Positions 48,773-57,113 of a DNA stretch of 64,000 nt are shown here, one piece after another. This stretch comes from a beta proteobacterium AAP65 (GTDB taxonomy: Bacteria; Pseudomonadota; Gammaproteobacteria; Burkholderiales; Burkholderiaceae_C). A program made the position numbers and the translations under genes. The stretch covers positions 1 to 64,000 of the forward strand of contig LJHW01000035.1 in the NCBI GenBank assembly GCA_001295865.1, read 5' to 3'. The notes beneath the pieces are model-generated. The model saw nothing but the letters and a program-made list of their open reading frames with translations, searched no databases and was not told where the DNA came from. The stretch's first letter is position 1, and each line of letters opens with the position of its first letter.

Positions 48773-51748
48773 TCAGCGCGTGTCGACGGTCTGCCGCTTG
48801 CGCGCATGCTGGTTCAGCGTCGAGACCAGCACGTTCAGGTCCAGGGGTTTCTGCACGATGGCCACCATGCCCACCGCGCGGCAGCGATCGGTCTCTTCCT
48901 TCATCGCATGGGCGGTCTGCCCGATGACCGGCAGATCGGGGTGCGTCAGGCGGAGCCGCCGTGCGGCTTCCAGGCCGTCCATCACGGGCATCTGCACGTC
49001 CATCAGCACCGCGTCCCAGGCGGAGCCCGTGTCGGCCACCCGGGCCAGGGCCTGGGCGCCGTCGCTGACCATCACCACCTCGGCGCCTTCGGCGCGCAGC
49101 ATCTCGCTGAGCACGATCTGGTTCACCTCGTTGTCCTCGGCCACCAGCAAACGCAGGCCCGTCAAGCGCCGGGTCCCCTGCAGCGCAATGAGCGGGTCCG
49201 GGAACACATCTGCGTCCGTCACGCGCAATGGCAGGCGCAGCGTGAAGGTGCTGCCGCTGCCCGGCGTGCTGTGCACGTCCAACGTGCCGCCCATCTGCTC
49301 GGCCAGGCGCCGGCTGATGGCCAAGCCCAGGCCCGTGCCGCCATGTTTGCGCGTGAAGGTGCCGTCGGCCTGCTCGAAGGGCTGGAACAGCCGCTGCAAG
49401 GCTTCTGGGGCGATGCCCATGCCCGTGTCGCGCACGGCGAACACCAGCTCTTGGCCCGAGGTCTTGGCCAGCAGCGTCACCTCGCCGCGCTCGGTGAACT
49501 TGATGGCGTTGGACAAGAGGTTGAAGAGGATCTGCGCGATCCTCACCGGGTCGCCCATGACGGCAGGCGGCAGACCGACCTTGTCGGCGCGCAGCGGAAT
49601 ACCCTTTTCGGCGGCCAGCACCGCCACGCCGTGCAGGGTTTCGTCGACACAGCGGGCGGGATCGATGGGAACGTTCTCGATGACCAGCTTGCCAGCCTCG
49701 ATCTTGGAGTAGTCGAGGATGTCGTTGACGATGGCCAGCAGCAACCGGCCCGAGTCGAGGATGTGGCTGAAGGCCGCTTGTGCCTTGGCGCGGCCGGCGT
49801 TGTCGCGGAAGCCGATCTGCGCCAGGCCCAGCACGCCGTTCAGGGGCGTCCGGATCTCGTGACTCATGTTCGCCAGGAAGCTGCTCTTGGCCTGGGCGGC
49901 GGCTTCTGCGGCTTCCTTGGCCCGCTGCAGGGCCTGTTCCGCGGCCTTGCGCCGGGTGATGTCCTGGTGGGTGCCGCTCATCAGCACCGGACTGCCCGCC
50001 GCGTCACGGCTGACGATCTTTCCGCGCGTCATCACCCAGATGCAGTGCCCGCCTTTGTGCTTCATGCGCAGCTCGCACTCGTAGAGCTGCAGGCTGCCGC
50101 GTGTGTGCAGTTCGAGTTGCTGCAGTGCCCGCGGCAGATCCTCGGGGTGGACCAGCGCCTGCCAGGCGTCGAAGCTGGTGGGGCCGAGTTCGGCGAGCGT
50201 GTAGCCGAGCATCTGCGCCCAGCGTTCGTTGAGTTGCAGCGCGCCCGTCTGCACGCTCCATTCCCAGGTCCCCGCGTCGGTGCCGATCAGGATGTCGTTC
50301 AGGCGCCGTCTCTCGAGGGCGAGTTCCGCGGTGCGCTGTTCGACCAGCTCTGCCAGGCGCTGGCGGTGCGCCTCCAGTTCCTTGGCGTTGCTGCGCAGCT
50401 CGGTGATGTCGCGCCCCACGCCCAGCACGCCGATCAGGGCGCCCGTGCTGTCGTACACCGGGGTTTTGATGGTCTGCAGCAATTCCCGGTGGCCGTCGGC
50501 GGCAAAGCTGACCTCTTCTTCGTTGACCCTCGGCCCGCCGAGCGCGATCGCGGCCAGGTCGTTGGCACGGAAAAAATCGGCCATTTCGTTGGAGACGAAA
50601 TCGTGGTCCTTCTTGCCGATGATCTCGGCCGCCTTGCGGCCGTACATCGTTTCGAAGCGCGGGTTGCAGGCCAGGTAGACGCCATCCGGATCTTTCAGCC
50701 ACACGAGATCGGGCAGGGTCTCGACGAGCGTGCGCAGCCGGGCCTCGCTGGTGGACAACTCACGTTCGCTGCGCACCAGCGCCTCCTGCTGGGCCATCAG
50801 CGAGGCGTTGAGTTCGCGCAGGTCCTGTGTGCGGGCTGCCACCTGGCGCCGCAGCGACCACACCCAGGCCAGGCCCAGGGCGCTGACGAGCACCAGCACG
50901 CCCAGGCCGAAGGCCAGGTGGCGGTAGTCGACGATCTCCGGGCTGCGCAGCGGTTGCCCGAACCACTTGTCGGCCAGCGCCTGCCGTTCGGCGTCGGTAA
51001 TGGCCGCTGCGCCGCGCTCCACCAGTTGCAGCACCTCGGCGCGCCCCTTGGGTGCGGCGCGGTGGAACTGCCCGGTGTACAGCGTGAACGCCTGGCGGTA
51101 CTCGTCGGTCAGGCCGAGCTTGTTCAGGTAGAAGTCCGCCGGGTATTGGTCCAGGCAGAAGACGCGGTATTCCTGGCGCTGAGCGCCTGCGAAGAGTTCG
51201 GCGTAGTTGGGGTACAGCACCTGTGTCGTGATGCCTCTGCGCGCCAGCTCTTCGGCGCAGGCGTCGCCCGCCTGCACGCCGATCTTGAAACCCTGCAGGG
51301 CTTCGACACCGGCGATGCCGGCGATCGACTTGTGGCTGTAGATGTTGACGGGCAAGTCGGCGTAAGGCGCGGTGAAGTCGTAGAGCGCCTCGCGGGCCGG
51401 TGTCCTGAAGATCATGTCGATCACATCGGCCTGGCCCGCCAGCACACCCTGCTGAGCAGCTTCCCAGCGTGTGGCGGTCAGCGTCACCGGCACACCCGTC
51501 TTGCGTTCCCACAGCCGCCAATAGTCGACGAGATAGCCCGCAACGCTGCCATCGTCGTTGCGGAACAGGTAGGGCGGGTAGTTCTCGTCCGAGACGACGC
51601 GCAGCGGCTGGGGTTCCGGTTCCTGGGCCGCGGGTGAAAACACCACCATCAGGACGCTCAGCGCCAGGCACCAGGGCCTGGCCGCGTGCAGCACGGCCCT
51701 CAGGGGTCGATGGGCACTGCTCACGGGTGGAACGGGGCTTGGTGGCAT
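48773..51748 (-). CDS. BvgS-like hybrid histidine kinase (991 aa)
   Basis: A signal sequence (PWCLALSVLMVVFSPAAQ) leads to a periplasmic binding-protein domain with VVSDENYPPYLFRN and DVIDMIFRTP, then a membrane helix (LAFGLGVLVLVSALGLAWV). Two PAS domains, a HisKA with His630 in MSHEIRTPLNG, an ATPase (DPVRIAQILFNLLSNAIKF, GTGLGLAIS) and a receiver with Asp917 in VLMDVQMPV follow. No HPt domain is present, so phosphotransfer must use a separate protein. It converges with the REC-GGDEF-EAL gene. An upstream in-frame start at 51790 is possible. Confidence 0.92.
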   Translation of the reverse strand: MPPSPVPPVSSAHRPLRAVLHAARPWCLALSVLMVVFSPAAQEPEPQPLRVVSDENYPPYLFRNDDGSVAGYLVDYWRLWERKTGVPVTLTATRWEAAQQGVLAGQADVIDMIFRTPAREALYDFTAPYADLPVNIYSHKSIAGIAGVEALQGFKIGVQAGDACAEELARRGITTQVLYPNYAELFAGAQRQEYRVFCLDQYPADFYLNKLGLTDEYRQAFTLYTGQFHRAAPKGRAEVLQLVERGAAAITDAERQALADKWFGQPLRSPEIVDYRHLAFGLGVLVLVSALGLAWVWSLRRQVAARTQDLRELNASLMAQQEALVRSERELSTSEARLRTLVETLPDLVWLKDPDGVYLACNPRFETMYGRKAAEIIGKKDHDFVSNEMADFFRANDLAAIALGGPRVNEEEVSFAADGHRELLQTIKTPVYDSTGALIGVLGVGRDITELRSNAKELEAHRQRLAELVEQRTAELALERRRLNDILIGTDAGTWEWSVQTGALQLNERWAQMLGYTLAELGPTSFDAWQALVHPEDLPRALQQLELHTRGSLQLYECELRMKHKGGHCIWVMTRGKIVSRDAAGSPVLMSGTHQDITRRKAAEQALQRAKEAAEAAAQAKSSFLANMSHEIRTPLNGVLGLAQIGFRDNAGRAKAQAAFSHILDSGRLLLAIVNDILDYSKIEAGKLVIENVPIDPARCVDETLHGVAVLAAEKGIPLRADKVGLPPAVMGDPVRIAQILFNLLSNAIKFTERGEVTLLAKTSGQELVFAVRDTGMGIAPEALQRLFQPFEQADGTFTRKHGGTGLGLAISRRLAEQMGGTLDVHSTPGSGSTFTLRLPLRVTDADVFPDPLIALQGTRRLTGLRLLVAEDNEVNQIVLSEMLRAEGAEVVMVSDGAQALARVADTGSAWDAVLMDVQMPVMDGLEAARRLRLTHPDLPVIGQTAHAMKEETDRCRAVGMVAIVQKPLDLNVLVSTLNQHARKRQTVDTR

Positions 51749-51829
51749 CGGTGTAACCCAGTGTGCGGTCCAGTCTCGCACACGGCGCAACCGCGCTGGG
51801 CTTGGGGAAATCGCTTGTTTTGTCCTGCA

Positions 51830-52522
51830 TCAAGCCGAGGCGCGCGCAGGCCCTGAGGGGCCGTCCTGTGCGCCACGGTGGTGGTCGGGCAGGCGCCTGC
51901 CGGCATCGCCGGCCACGCGGGGCGGCAACTCCTGCGCGCTGAAAAAACGCAGCTCCAGGCTGCGCCGCGGCTGCTTCATCGCAGGCGTGAGGTGGGTGCG
52001 GTGCAGGCACAGGCCGTCGAAGAGCAGCGCGTCGCCGGCTTGCAGCACGGCATGGCGCAGCGCCGTTGCGCCGAAGCGCGCCGACACCGCCTCGGGCGTG
52101 AGTTCGGGCGGGCTCAGCAGGCCGGGCAGCGTGTTGTGCACCCACTGCAGCGAAGGCGCCTCCTCACCGCAGGGCGTGAGCGCGATCCACAGCGTGCGCA
52201 TCTGCAGCGCCGCATCGGCGGGGGCCGGCTGGCCGGCGTGGGCCAGGAAATCGTGGCGCAGCGCGCCGTCCTGGTGCCAGTGGTGCGCCGGCCGCCCGCT
52301 GCGCAGCCAGCTCTGCGCCAGGTTGCACCAGGGCGCCGGGCCCAGGGCGCACACCAGCGGCGCGGCAGCGGCGCTGTCGGCCACGGCCTGCAGCACGGCG
52401 GCGGCGTCCAGCGGCAGGGTGTTGAGCGGCGTTGAGCCTTCGCTGTCGGCGGTGGCTGCCCGCCACGCTGCGCACAAGGCCGCTGGCAGCAGGCCGGGCA
52501 GCAGCTGCAGTGCCGTCGGCAT
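51830..52522 (-). CDS. PhyH-like Fe(II)/2-oxoglutarate oxygenase (230 aa)
   Basis: HHWHQDGALRHDFL contains the H-x-D iron ligand pair, GDALLFDGLCLHRTHL supplies the distal His, and RRSLELRFF the Arg that would bind 2-oxoglutarate. This is the phytanoyl-CoA dioxygenase (PhyH) type of oxygenase fold. Such enzymes hydroxylate lipids or small natural products. ATG 52522 lies 17 bases after the stop of the radical SAM gene, suggesting an operon and a shared substrate. No more specific function can be given. The C-terminal 30 residues look disordered. Confidence 0.75.
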   Translation of the reverse strand: MPTALQLLPGLLPAALCAAWRAATADSEGSTPLNTLPLDAAAVLQAVADSAAAAPLVCALGPAPWCNLAQSWLRSGRPAHHWHQDGALRHDFLAHAGQPAPADAALQMRTLWIALTPCGEEAPSLQWVHNTLPGLLSPPELTPEAVSARFGATALRHAVLQAGDALLFDGLCLHRTHLTPAMKQPRRSLELRFFSAQELPPRVAGDAGRRLPDHHRGAQDGPSGPARASA

Positions 52523-52539
52523 GGCCCGTGGCGCTGTTG

Positions 52540-54474
52540 TCAGTCGCTGTCGGCCAGCGCGCGTTCGATGCGGCGCCGCGCGATGCGCGTCTTGGGCACG
52601 TTGAAGTCGAACCACACGCGCACATCGTCTTCCAGCCCGATGCCGTGCATGTAGTTGTAGAGCGCCTTCTTCAGGCCCACGCCCAGGGCGTCGTGGTCGG
52701 TGCCGGTGGGGTCGAAAAAGCCGATGTCGTTCTTGCCGAAGCTGATCTCGGGCAGCTCTTGCAGCGTCACGCCGTAGGCCGCCGGGTCCAGACCCACGGG
52801 CGAGTGCACGGTGCAGGTGAAACGGTGCCAGAAGCCGCTCTGGATGCAGCCGTTGGTGAAAAGCTGGCGCACGAGCTCCAGCGCGTCCACGGTGTCTTGA
52901 ACCGTCTGCGTCGGAAAGCCGTACATCAGGTAGGCGTGCACCAGCACACCCGCGTCGCTGAAGCCCTTGGTCACGCGCGCCACCTGGTCGACGCTGACGC
53001 CCTTTTTCATCAGCGCCAGCAGCCGGTCGGACGCCACCTCCAGCCCACCGCTGATGGCGATGCAGCCGCTGTCGGCCAGCTGCTGGCAGAGCTGCGGCGT
53101 GAAGGTCTTTTCGAAGCGGATGTTGCCCCACCAGGTGATGGGCAGTTGCCGGCGCTGGATCTCCGCGGCCAGGGCCTTCAGCGATTTCGGCGGCGCGGCT
53201 TCGTCGACGAAATGGAAGCCGGTCTGCCCGGTTTCTTCGATGATGGCTTCGATGCGGTCGCACAGCAGCTCGGCACTGGCGGCGTCGTAGCGGCCGATGT
53301 AGTCGAGGCTCACGTCGCAGAAGCTGCACTTCTTCCAGTAGCAGCCGTGGGCCACGGTGAGCTTGTTCCAGCGCCCGTCGCTCCACAGCCGGTGCATGGG
53401 GTTGAGCATGTCCAGCAGGCTGAGGTACTTGTGCAGCGGCAGGCCGTCCCAGGTCGGCGTGCCCACCTCGGCGAAAGGCACCTCGGGTTCGGCGAAGTTC
53501 ACATAGCGCACGGCGCCTGTGTCTGCATCGCGCAGGAAGGTGCGCACGAGCCGGCTCTTGCCGCGGCGGCCCTGCAGGTGCTCCAGCAAGGCCAGCAGCG
53601 GGCGTTCGCCGGCATCCAGCGTGACGAAATCGAAGTGGTCGAAGACGCGCGGCTCTTTCAGCTCGCGCAGCTCGGTGTTGACGTAGCCGCCGCCGAGCAC
53701 GGTGACGATGTCCGGGTGCTGCGCCTTCACGGCCTGCGCGATGCGGAAGGCCGCGTACACCGCGCCGGGGAAGGGCACCGAGAGCAGCAGCACCGTGGGC
53801 TGGTGCTCGGCCACCGCGGCCAGTGCCAGGCGCTGCAGCGTGCGGTCCACCAGGTTCGGCGGCGCGGCCAGGGCGGTGGCCAGCGGCTCGAAGGTCGGCT
53901 GGCTCATCGCCAGGCGCTCGGCGTAGCGCACGAACTCGAAGCGCGGGTCGACCGCGTCTTTCAACACGTCGGCGATGTCGTTGAGGTAGAGCGTGGCCAG
54001 GTGGCGCGCGCGGTCTTGCACGCCGAGGGAGCCGAAGGCCCAGCCCAGGGCATCGGCGCCGGGTTCGTCTTCGGGGTCGGCATAGGCTTCCAGCGTCGCA
54101 AAGCGTGGGCCTTCGGGCAGGAAGCCGCGCGCGGCGATGCGGTGCGCGAGCGTCGAGTCACGCCCCTGCAGAAAAGCCAGCGTGGGGCCGATGCTGCGGC
54201 TGTAGGCCTCGTACTGCGCGAGAAAACCCTGCACGCGCTGGCTGGGCTTTTTCAGCGCCAGGGCCTCGTCGCGCACGGCTTGCAGGCCGGGGCGCGAGAG
54301 CAAATCGAGGATGAGCGCCAGCGCCAGATCCACCTGCTGCGCCTGAACGCCGCGCGAACGCAGGAAACCCGTGAGGTAGGCGGTGGACGGGTAGGGTGTG
54401 TTCAGCTGCGTCATCGGCGGGATGACGCTGAGCACACGCGGCTCGGGCCGCTCGGTTGGGGTGGGCGCAGTCAT
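52540..54474 (-). CDS. B12-binding domain radical SAM protein (644 aa)
   Basis: The N-terminal half holds a Rossmann-like cobalamin-binding region (TVLLLSVPFPGAVYAAF and VLGGGYVN). The radical SAM half has the cluster motif HGCYWKKCSFCD, with Cys378, Cys383 and Cys386. The spacing is C-x4-C-x2-C instead of the usual C-x3-C-x2-C. ISGGLEVASDRLLALMKKGVS and YLMYGFPTQT follow the barrel pattern. The N-terminal SVIPPMTQLNTPYPS resembles B12 radical SAM enzymes that methylate or rearrange carbon skeletons. The next gene is a PhyH-like oxygenase. Confidence 0.88.
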   Translation of the reverse strand: MTAPTPTERPEPRVLSVIPPMTQLNTPYPSTAYLTGFLRSRGVQAQQVDLALALILDLLSRPGLQAVRDEALALKKPSQRVQGFLAQYEAYSRSIGPTLAFLQGRDSTLAHRIAARGFLPEGPRFATLEAYADPEDEPGADALGWAFGSLGVQDRARHLATLYLNDIADVLKDAVDPRFEFVRYAERLAMSQPTFEPLATALAAPPNLVDRTLQRLALAAVAEHQPTVLLLSVPFPGAVYAAFRIAQAVKAQHPDIVTVLGGGYVNTELRELKEPRVFDHFDFVTLDAGERPLLALLEHLQGRRGKSRLVRTFLRDADTGAVRYVNFAEPEVPFAEVGTPTWDGLPLHKYLSLLDMLNPMHRLWSDGRWNKLTVAHGCYWKKCSFCDVSLDYIGRYDAASAELLCDRIEAIIEETGQTGFHFVDEAAPPKSLKALAAEIQRRQLPITWWGNIRFEKTFTPQLCQQLADSGCIAISGGLEVASDRLLALMKKGVSVDQVARVTKGFSDAGVLVHAYLMYGFPTQTVQDTVDALELVRQLFTNGCIQSGFWHRFTCTVHSPVGLDPAAYGVTLQELPEISFGKNDIGFFDPTGTDHDALGVGLKKALYNYMHGIGLEDDVRVWFDFNVPKTRIARRRIERALADSD

Positions 54475-54551
54475 GGCGGCGCCGATTGTCGCGGCCCGGC
54501 CGCGCTTCCGGGCCGCGGGGGCCGCGGGGGCCGATCAACCCAGGCCGTGGC

Positions 54552-54854
54552 TCACTCGCTGGGCATGAAGATCCACAGCAGCACATAGGCCAACGCGCCG
54601 AAGCCGCCCATCAGCAGCAGCGCCACGAAGAGCAGGCGCACCAGCCAGGCCTCCAGGCCCGCAAAACTGGCCAGCCCTGCGCAGACGCCGCCCAGCCAGC
54701 GGTCTTGGCTGCTGCGGCGCATCAGGCGGGTGCCGGGGCTTGTGGTGGGTGTTTCACCTTCGATCACGCGCGCCTTGGCGCGCTGGTACTCGTCGTCGCT
54801 GAGCTTGCCGCTGCTGTGCAGGGCGGCCAGGCGGTCGAGTTCGGTGGCAATCAT
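54552..54854 (-). CDS. PspC-domain protein with N-terminal SHOCT-like helix (100 aa)
   Basis: Residues 1-35 (MIATELDRLAALHSSGKLSDDEYQRAK) form a SHOCT-type short helix pair. The rest is a PspC domain with DRWLGGVCAGLASF and one hydrophobic helix (LVRLLFVALLLMGGFGALAYVLL). PspC domains are linked to envelope stress. AGGAG lies 8 bases upstream of ATG 54854. It follows the periplasmic protein gene by 29 bases on the same strand. Confidence 0.88.
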   Translation of the reverse strand: MIATELDRLAALHSSGKLSDDEYQRAKARVIEGETPTTSPGTRLMRRSSQDRWLGGVCAGLASFAGLEAWLVRLLFVALLLMGGFGALAYVLLWIFMPSE

Positions 54855-54883
54855 GGACGGCTCCTGGGGGTGGAAAGACGGCT

Positions 54884-55627
54884 TCAACTCTGCGGCTGCA
54901 AGGTGTATTCGCGGCGGCCTGAGCCCTTCTGGCCGGCGCCCGATCCGCTGTTGGTGCTGATGCGCTGCGTGGCCACGAGTCGTTCACCGACGACGGCAAA
55001 CACCTGCTCTTCGGTGTTCTGCATCTCGAAGCTGATGACGACGAAGGCGCTGCCCTCCAGGCGCTGCCGGTTGCGGCTGGCCAGGGGCACGCCGTCGGCG
55101 CCCAGCCACACCTCCAGCGTGGCCTCGTACTTCTTCACGTACTTGTCCTTCTTGGCCTGCGGCACGTCGAACACCAGCACGCGGGCCGGCCGGCCCTGCC
55201 AGGCTTCGTTGCGTTCGGCCTTGAAGGTGGCCTTGGCCAGGTCGCGCTGCAGGTTCTCGGCGGCGCGCGAGAGTTCGCTCACCTCGCTGAAACCCAGGTT
55301 GCGCAGGCCGGTGGCGGTGGGCGCCGGGGCCTTGGGGTTGGCGGCGCGGGCGGCGTCTTCCTGGGCGGCCTTGCTCAGCGCCGCCTGCGGGTAGCTCAGG
55401 CGCAGGCCCTGCGGGCCGTCTTCCAGCTGCACGCTGGCCAGGCCGGTGTTGGTTTCGGTTTCGTCGCCATCGGAGCTGCGGCCCTCGCTCTTGAGCTGCA
55501 CGAGCGCCTTGATCGGCGTGTGGCCGGCCAGGCGCGTGAGGGTGTCGCGCAGCTCCTGCAGCGGGTTGGCGTGCAGCGGCAGGGCCAGCAGCAGCGCGCT
55601 GGCGAAGACGAAGGAGGTTCTGATCAT
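54884..55627 (-). CDS. Exported hypothetical protein (247 aa)
   Basis: A signal peptide (MIRTSFVFASALLLALPLHA) precedes helix-rich sequence with LTRLAGHTPIKALVQLKS, LSRAAENLQRDLAKATFKAE and a strand-rich C-terminal half ending QRISTNSGSG. No known domain is recognised. It probably acts in the periplasm and shares an operon with the PspC-type gene 29 bases downstream, which hints at envelope stress. A start nine bases upstream (MRPM) is also possible. Confidence 0.7.
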   Translation of the reverse strand: MIRTSFVFASALLLALPLHANPLQELRDTLTRLAGHTPIKALVQLKSEGRSSDGDETETNTGLASVQLEDGPQGLRLSYPQAALSKAAQEDAARAANPKAPAPTATGLRNLGFSEVSELSRAAENLQRDLAKATFKAERNEAWQGRPARVLVFDVPQAKKDKYVKKYEATLEVWLGADGVPLASRNRQRLEGSAFVVISFEMQNTEEQVFAVVGERLVATQRISTNSGSGAGQKGSGRREYTLQPQS

Positions 55628-55752
55628 GGGCCGCATTCTGCAAAGCGCGGCGGCCTGGGGCCAGCGGCATGCGACCGTCCGCACTTTGCAGGGGGTGAAG
55701 CGTGTGCGGCAGGGCACGGTCGGCGGGGCGCCGCCGTGCCGCCGCGCCCCTT

Positions 55753-56994
55753 TCAGCGCGGGCCGGGGGCCAGCCAGGCCTGCAGCTGCTGCAGCACCGC
55801 CGGGCTGTGCATCAAGGCCAGGTGGCCGGTGGCCGGCAGCACCACGGTGTGGCCGGGTGCGAAGGCCAGGCGTTGCGCCACGGTGCTGTGTTGGCCCAGC
55901 GCGCTGGCCACGGGCACCAGGCCGTCGCCGCGCAGCCGGCTGAAGGCCAGGCGCGCGCGGCCGCGGGTCGCGCCGGGCTCCAGGCTGGCATCCAGCGTGC
56001 CGGCGATGGCCCAGCAGCGCGGGCCGGTGGGCAGGGGCCGCGCGCGGCCGGCGGCGTCCTGCAGGCCGTGCCGCAGGTCGGTGATGCCGGCGCTGCGCAG
56101 CTTGCCCAGGCGGGCCAGCGGTGCCGTGTAGCGCGCCAGGCCCGGCGTGGCGCCCAGCAGCAGGTCCACGCCGTAGCCGGCCTTCTCCAGCGGCGCGCCG
56201 TGGTGCGGGCTGCCCAGGCACACCAGGTCGCTGCACAGCGCGGCCCAGGCCTCGCCCGCCGCTTCGTGCAGCGCGCTGCGCGCGATCAGGCCGCCCATGC
56301 TGTGGCCGATCAGCACCACGCGCTGCACCGGCACCGGCCAGGCCGCCACCAGCTGCTGCATCAGCGCGGCGAACTGGTGGCCGTTGTCGGCGATGGGCAG
56401 GCCGGTGTTGGCGTGCAGGTAGAGCGGCAGCGCGCCCAGCGGCGCTGCCAGGGCGGTGCCCAGGTCGGGGGTGCCGTCGGCACGGCGCCATTGCAGGTCG
56501 TTCATGCACAGCCCGTGCAGCAGCACCAGCACCGTGGCCGGCGGCGGCGCGGCGCGCGCCTGCAGCCAGGCGGCCAGGGCGGGGGCCTGCAGCGGCAGCG
56601 CCTGCCCGCCGTGGCGCAGGGCCATGGCGATGGCCAGCGGGTTGCCGGTGGCTGCCAGGTGGTCGCCCAGCACACCGTTGAGCGCAGCCACCAGGGCCTC
56701 GCGGTCGGGGCTGGGCAGGGCGGCCGGGGTGTCGCCCGACAGCGGGGGCGTGATGAGCCCCAGCAATGCCTCCACGGTGCCGCCGGCCAGCCGCGTGACG
56801 CCGCGAACGCTGCGGTAGACCAGGCCCGTGATGCCCGTGGTGCGGCCTTGCAGCGCCCCCGGGGTGCCGGGCAGTTTGGCGATGCGCTCGTGCATCGCTT
56901 CCACCAAAGAGGTGAGGCCGGCCACGCCGTCGGTGGCCAGGCGGGCGGCGCCGCGCAGGTCTTTCGTGTCGATCGCCGCGCTCCTTGTCCGCAC
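55753..56994 (-). CDS. Alpha/beta hydrolase, lipase-like (413 aa)
   Basis: The N-terminal 140 residues are Ala-rich helices. The hydrolase domain starts VLVLLHGLCMNDLQWRR and has LIGHSMGGLIARSAL with the nucleophile Ser, VCLGSPHHGAPLE, and a His in LPATGHLALMHSP. GHSMGG and GSPHHG are signatures of PGAP1-like lipases and triacylglycerol lipases. The oxyanion Gly pair and the HG motif are present. No leader is seen. GTG 56994 is the longest start and uncertain. Confidence 0.82.
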   Translation of the reverse strand: MRTRSAAIDTKDLRGAARLATDGVAGLTSLVEAMHERIAKLPGTPGALQGRTTGITGLVYRSVRGVTRLAGGTVEALLGLITPPLSGDTPAALPSPDREALVAALNGVLGDHLAATGNPLAIAMALRHGGQALPLQAPALAAWLQARAAPPPATVLVLLHGLCMNDLQWRRADGTPDLGTALAAPLGALPLYLHANTGLPIADNGHQFAALMQQLVAAWPVPVQRVVLIGHSMGGLIARSALHEAAGEAWAALCSDLVCLGSPHHGAPLEKAGYGVDLLLGATPGLARYTAPLARLGKLRSAGITDLRHGLQDAAGRARPLPTGPRCWAIAGTLDASLEPGATRGRARLAFSRLRGDGLVPVASALGQHSTVAQRLAFAPGHTVVLPATGHLALMHSPAVLQQLQAWLAPGPR

Positions 56995-57113
56995 AGGGGC
57001 GCGCGGTGTTCCGACACTAACCGAAAGCCGTGCTGCAGCGGTGGCGCGGTGGGCGCAAGCCCTGTCTTCCCCTCGGGGCTGCCCGGCGGGCTTCGGTTTA
57101 AATTCGAACGCTT

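Noticed and set aside
51830-54474. Considered as a RiPP biosynthetic cluster
   Set aside because: No short precursor peptide, RRE domain, protease or transporter lies near the radical SAM gene, so only the two-gene pair is supported.
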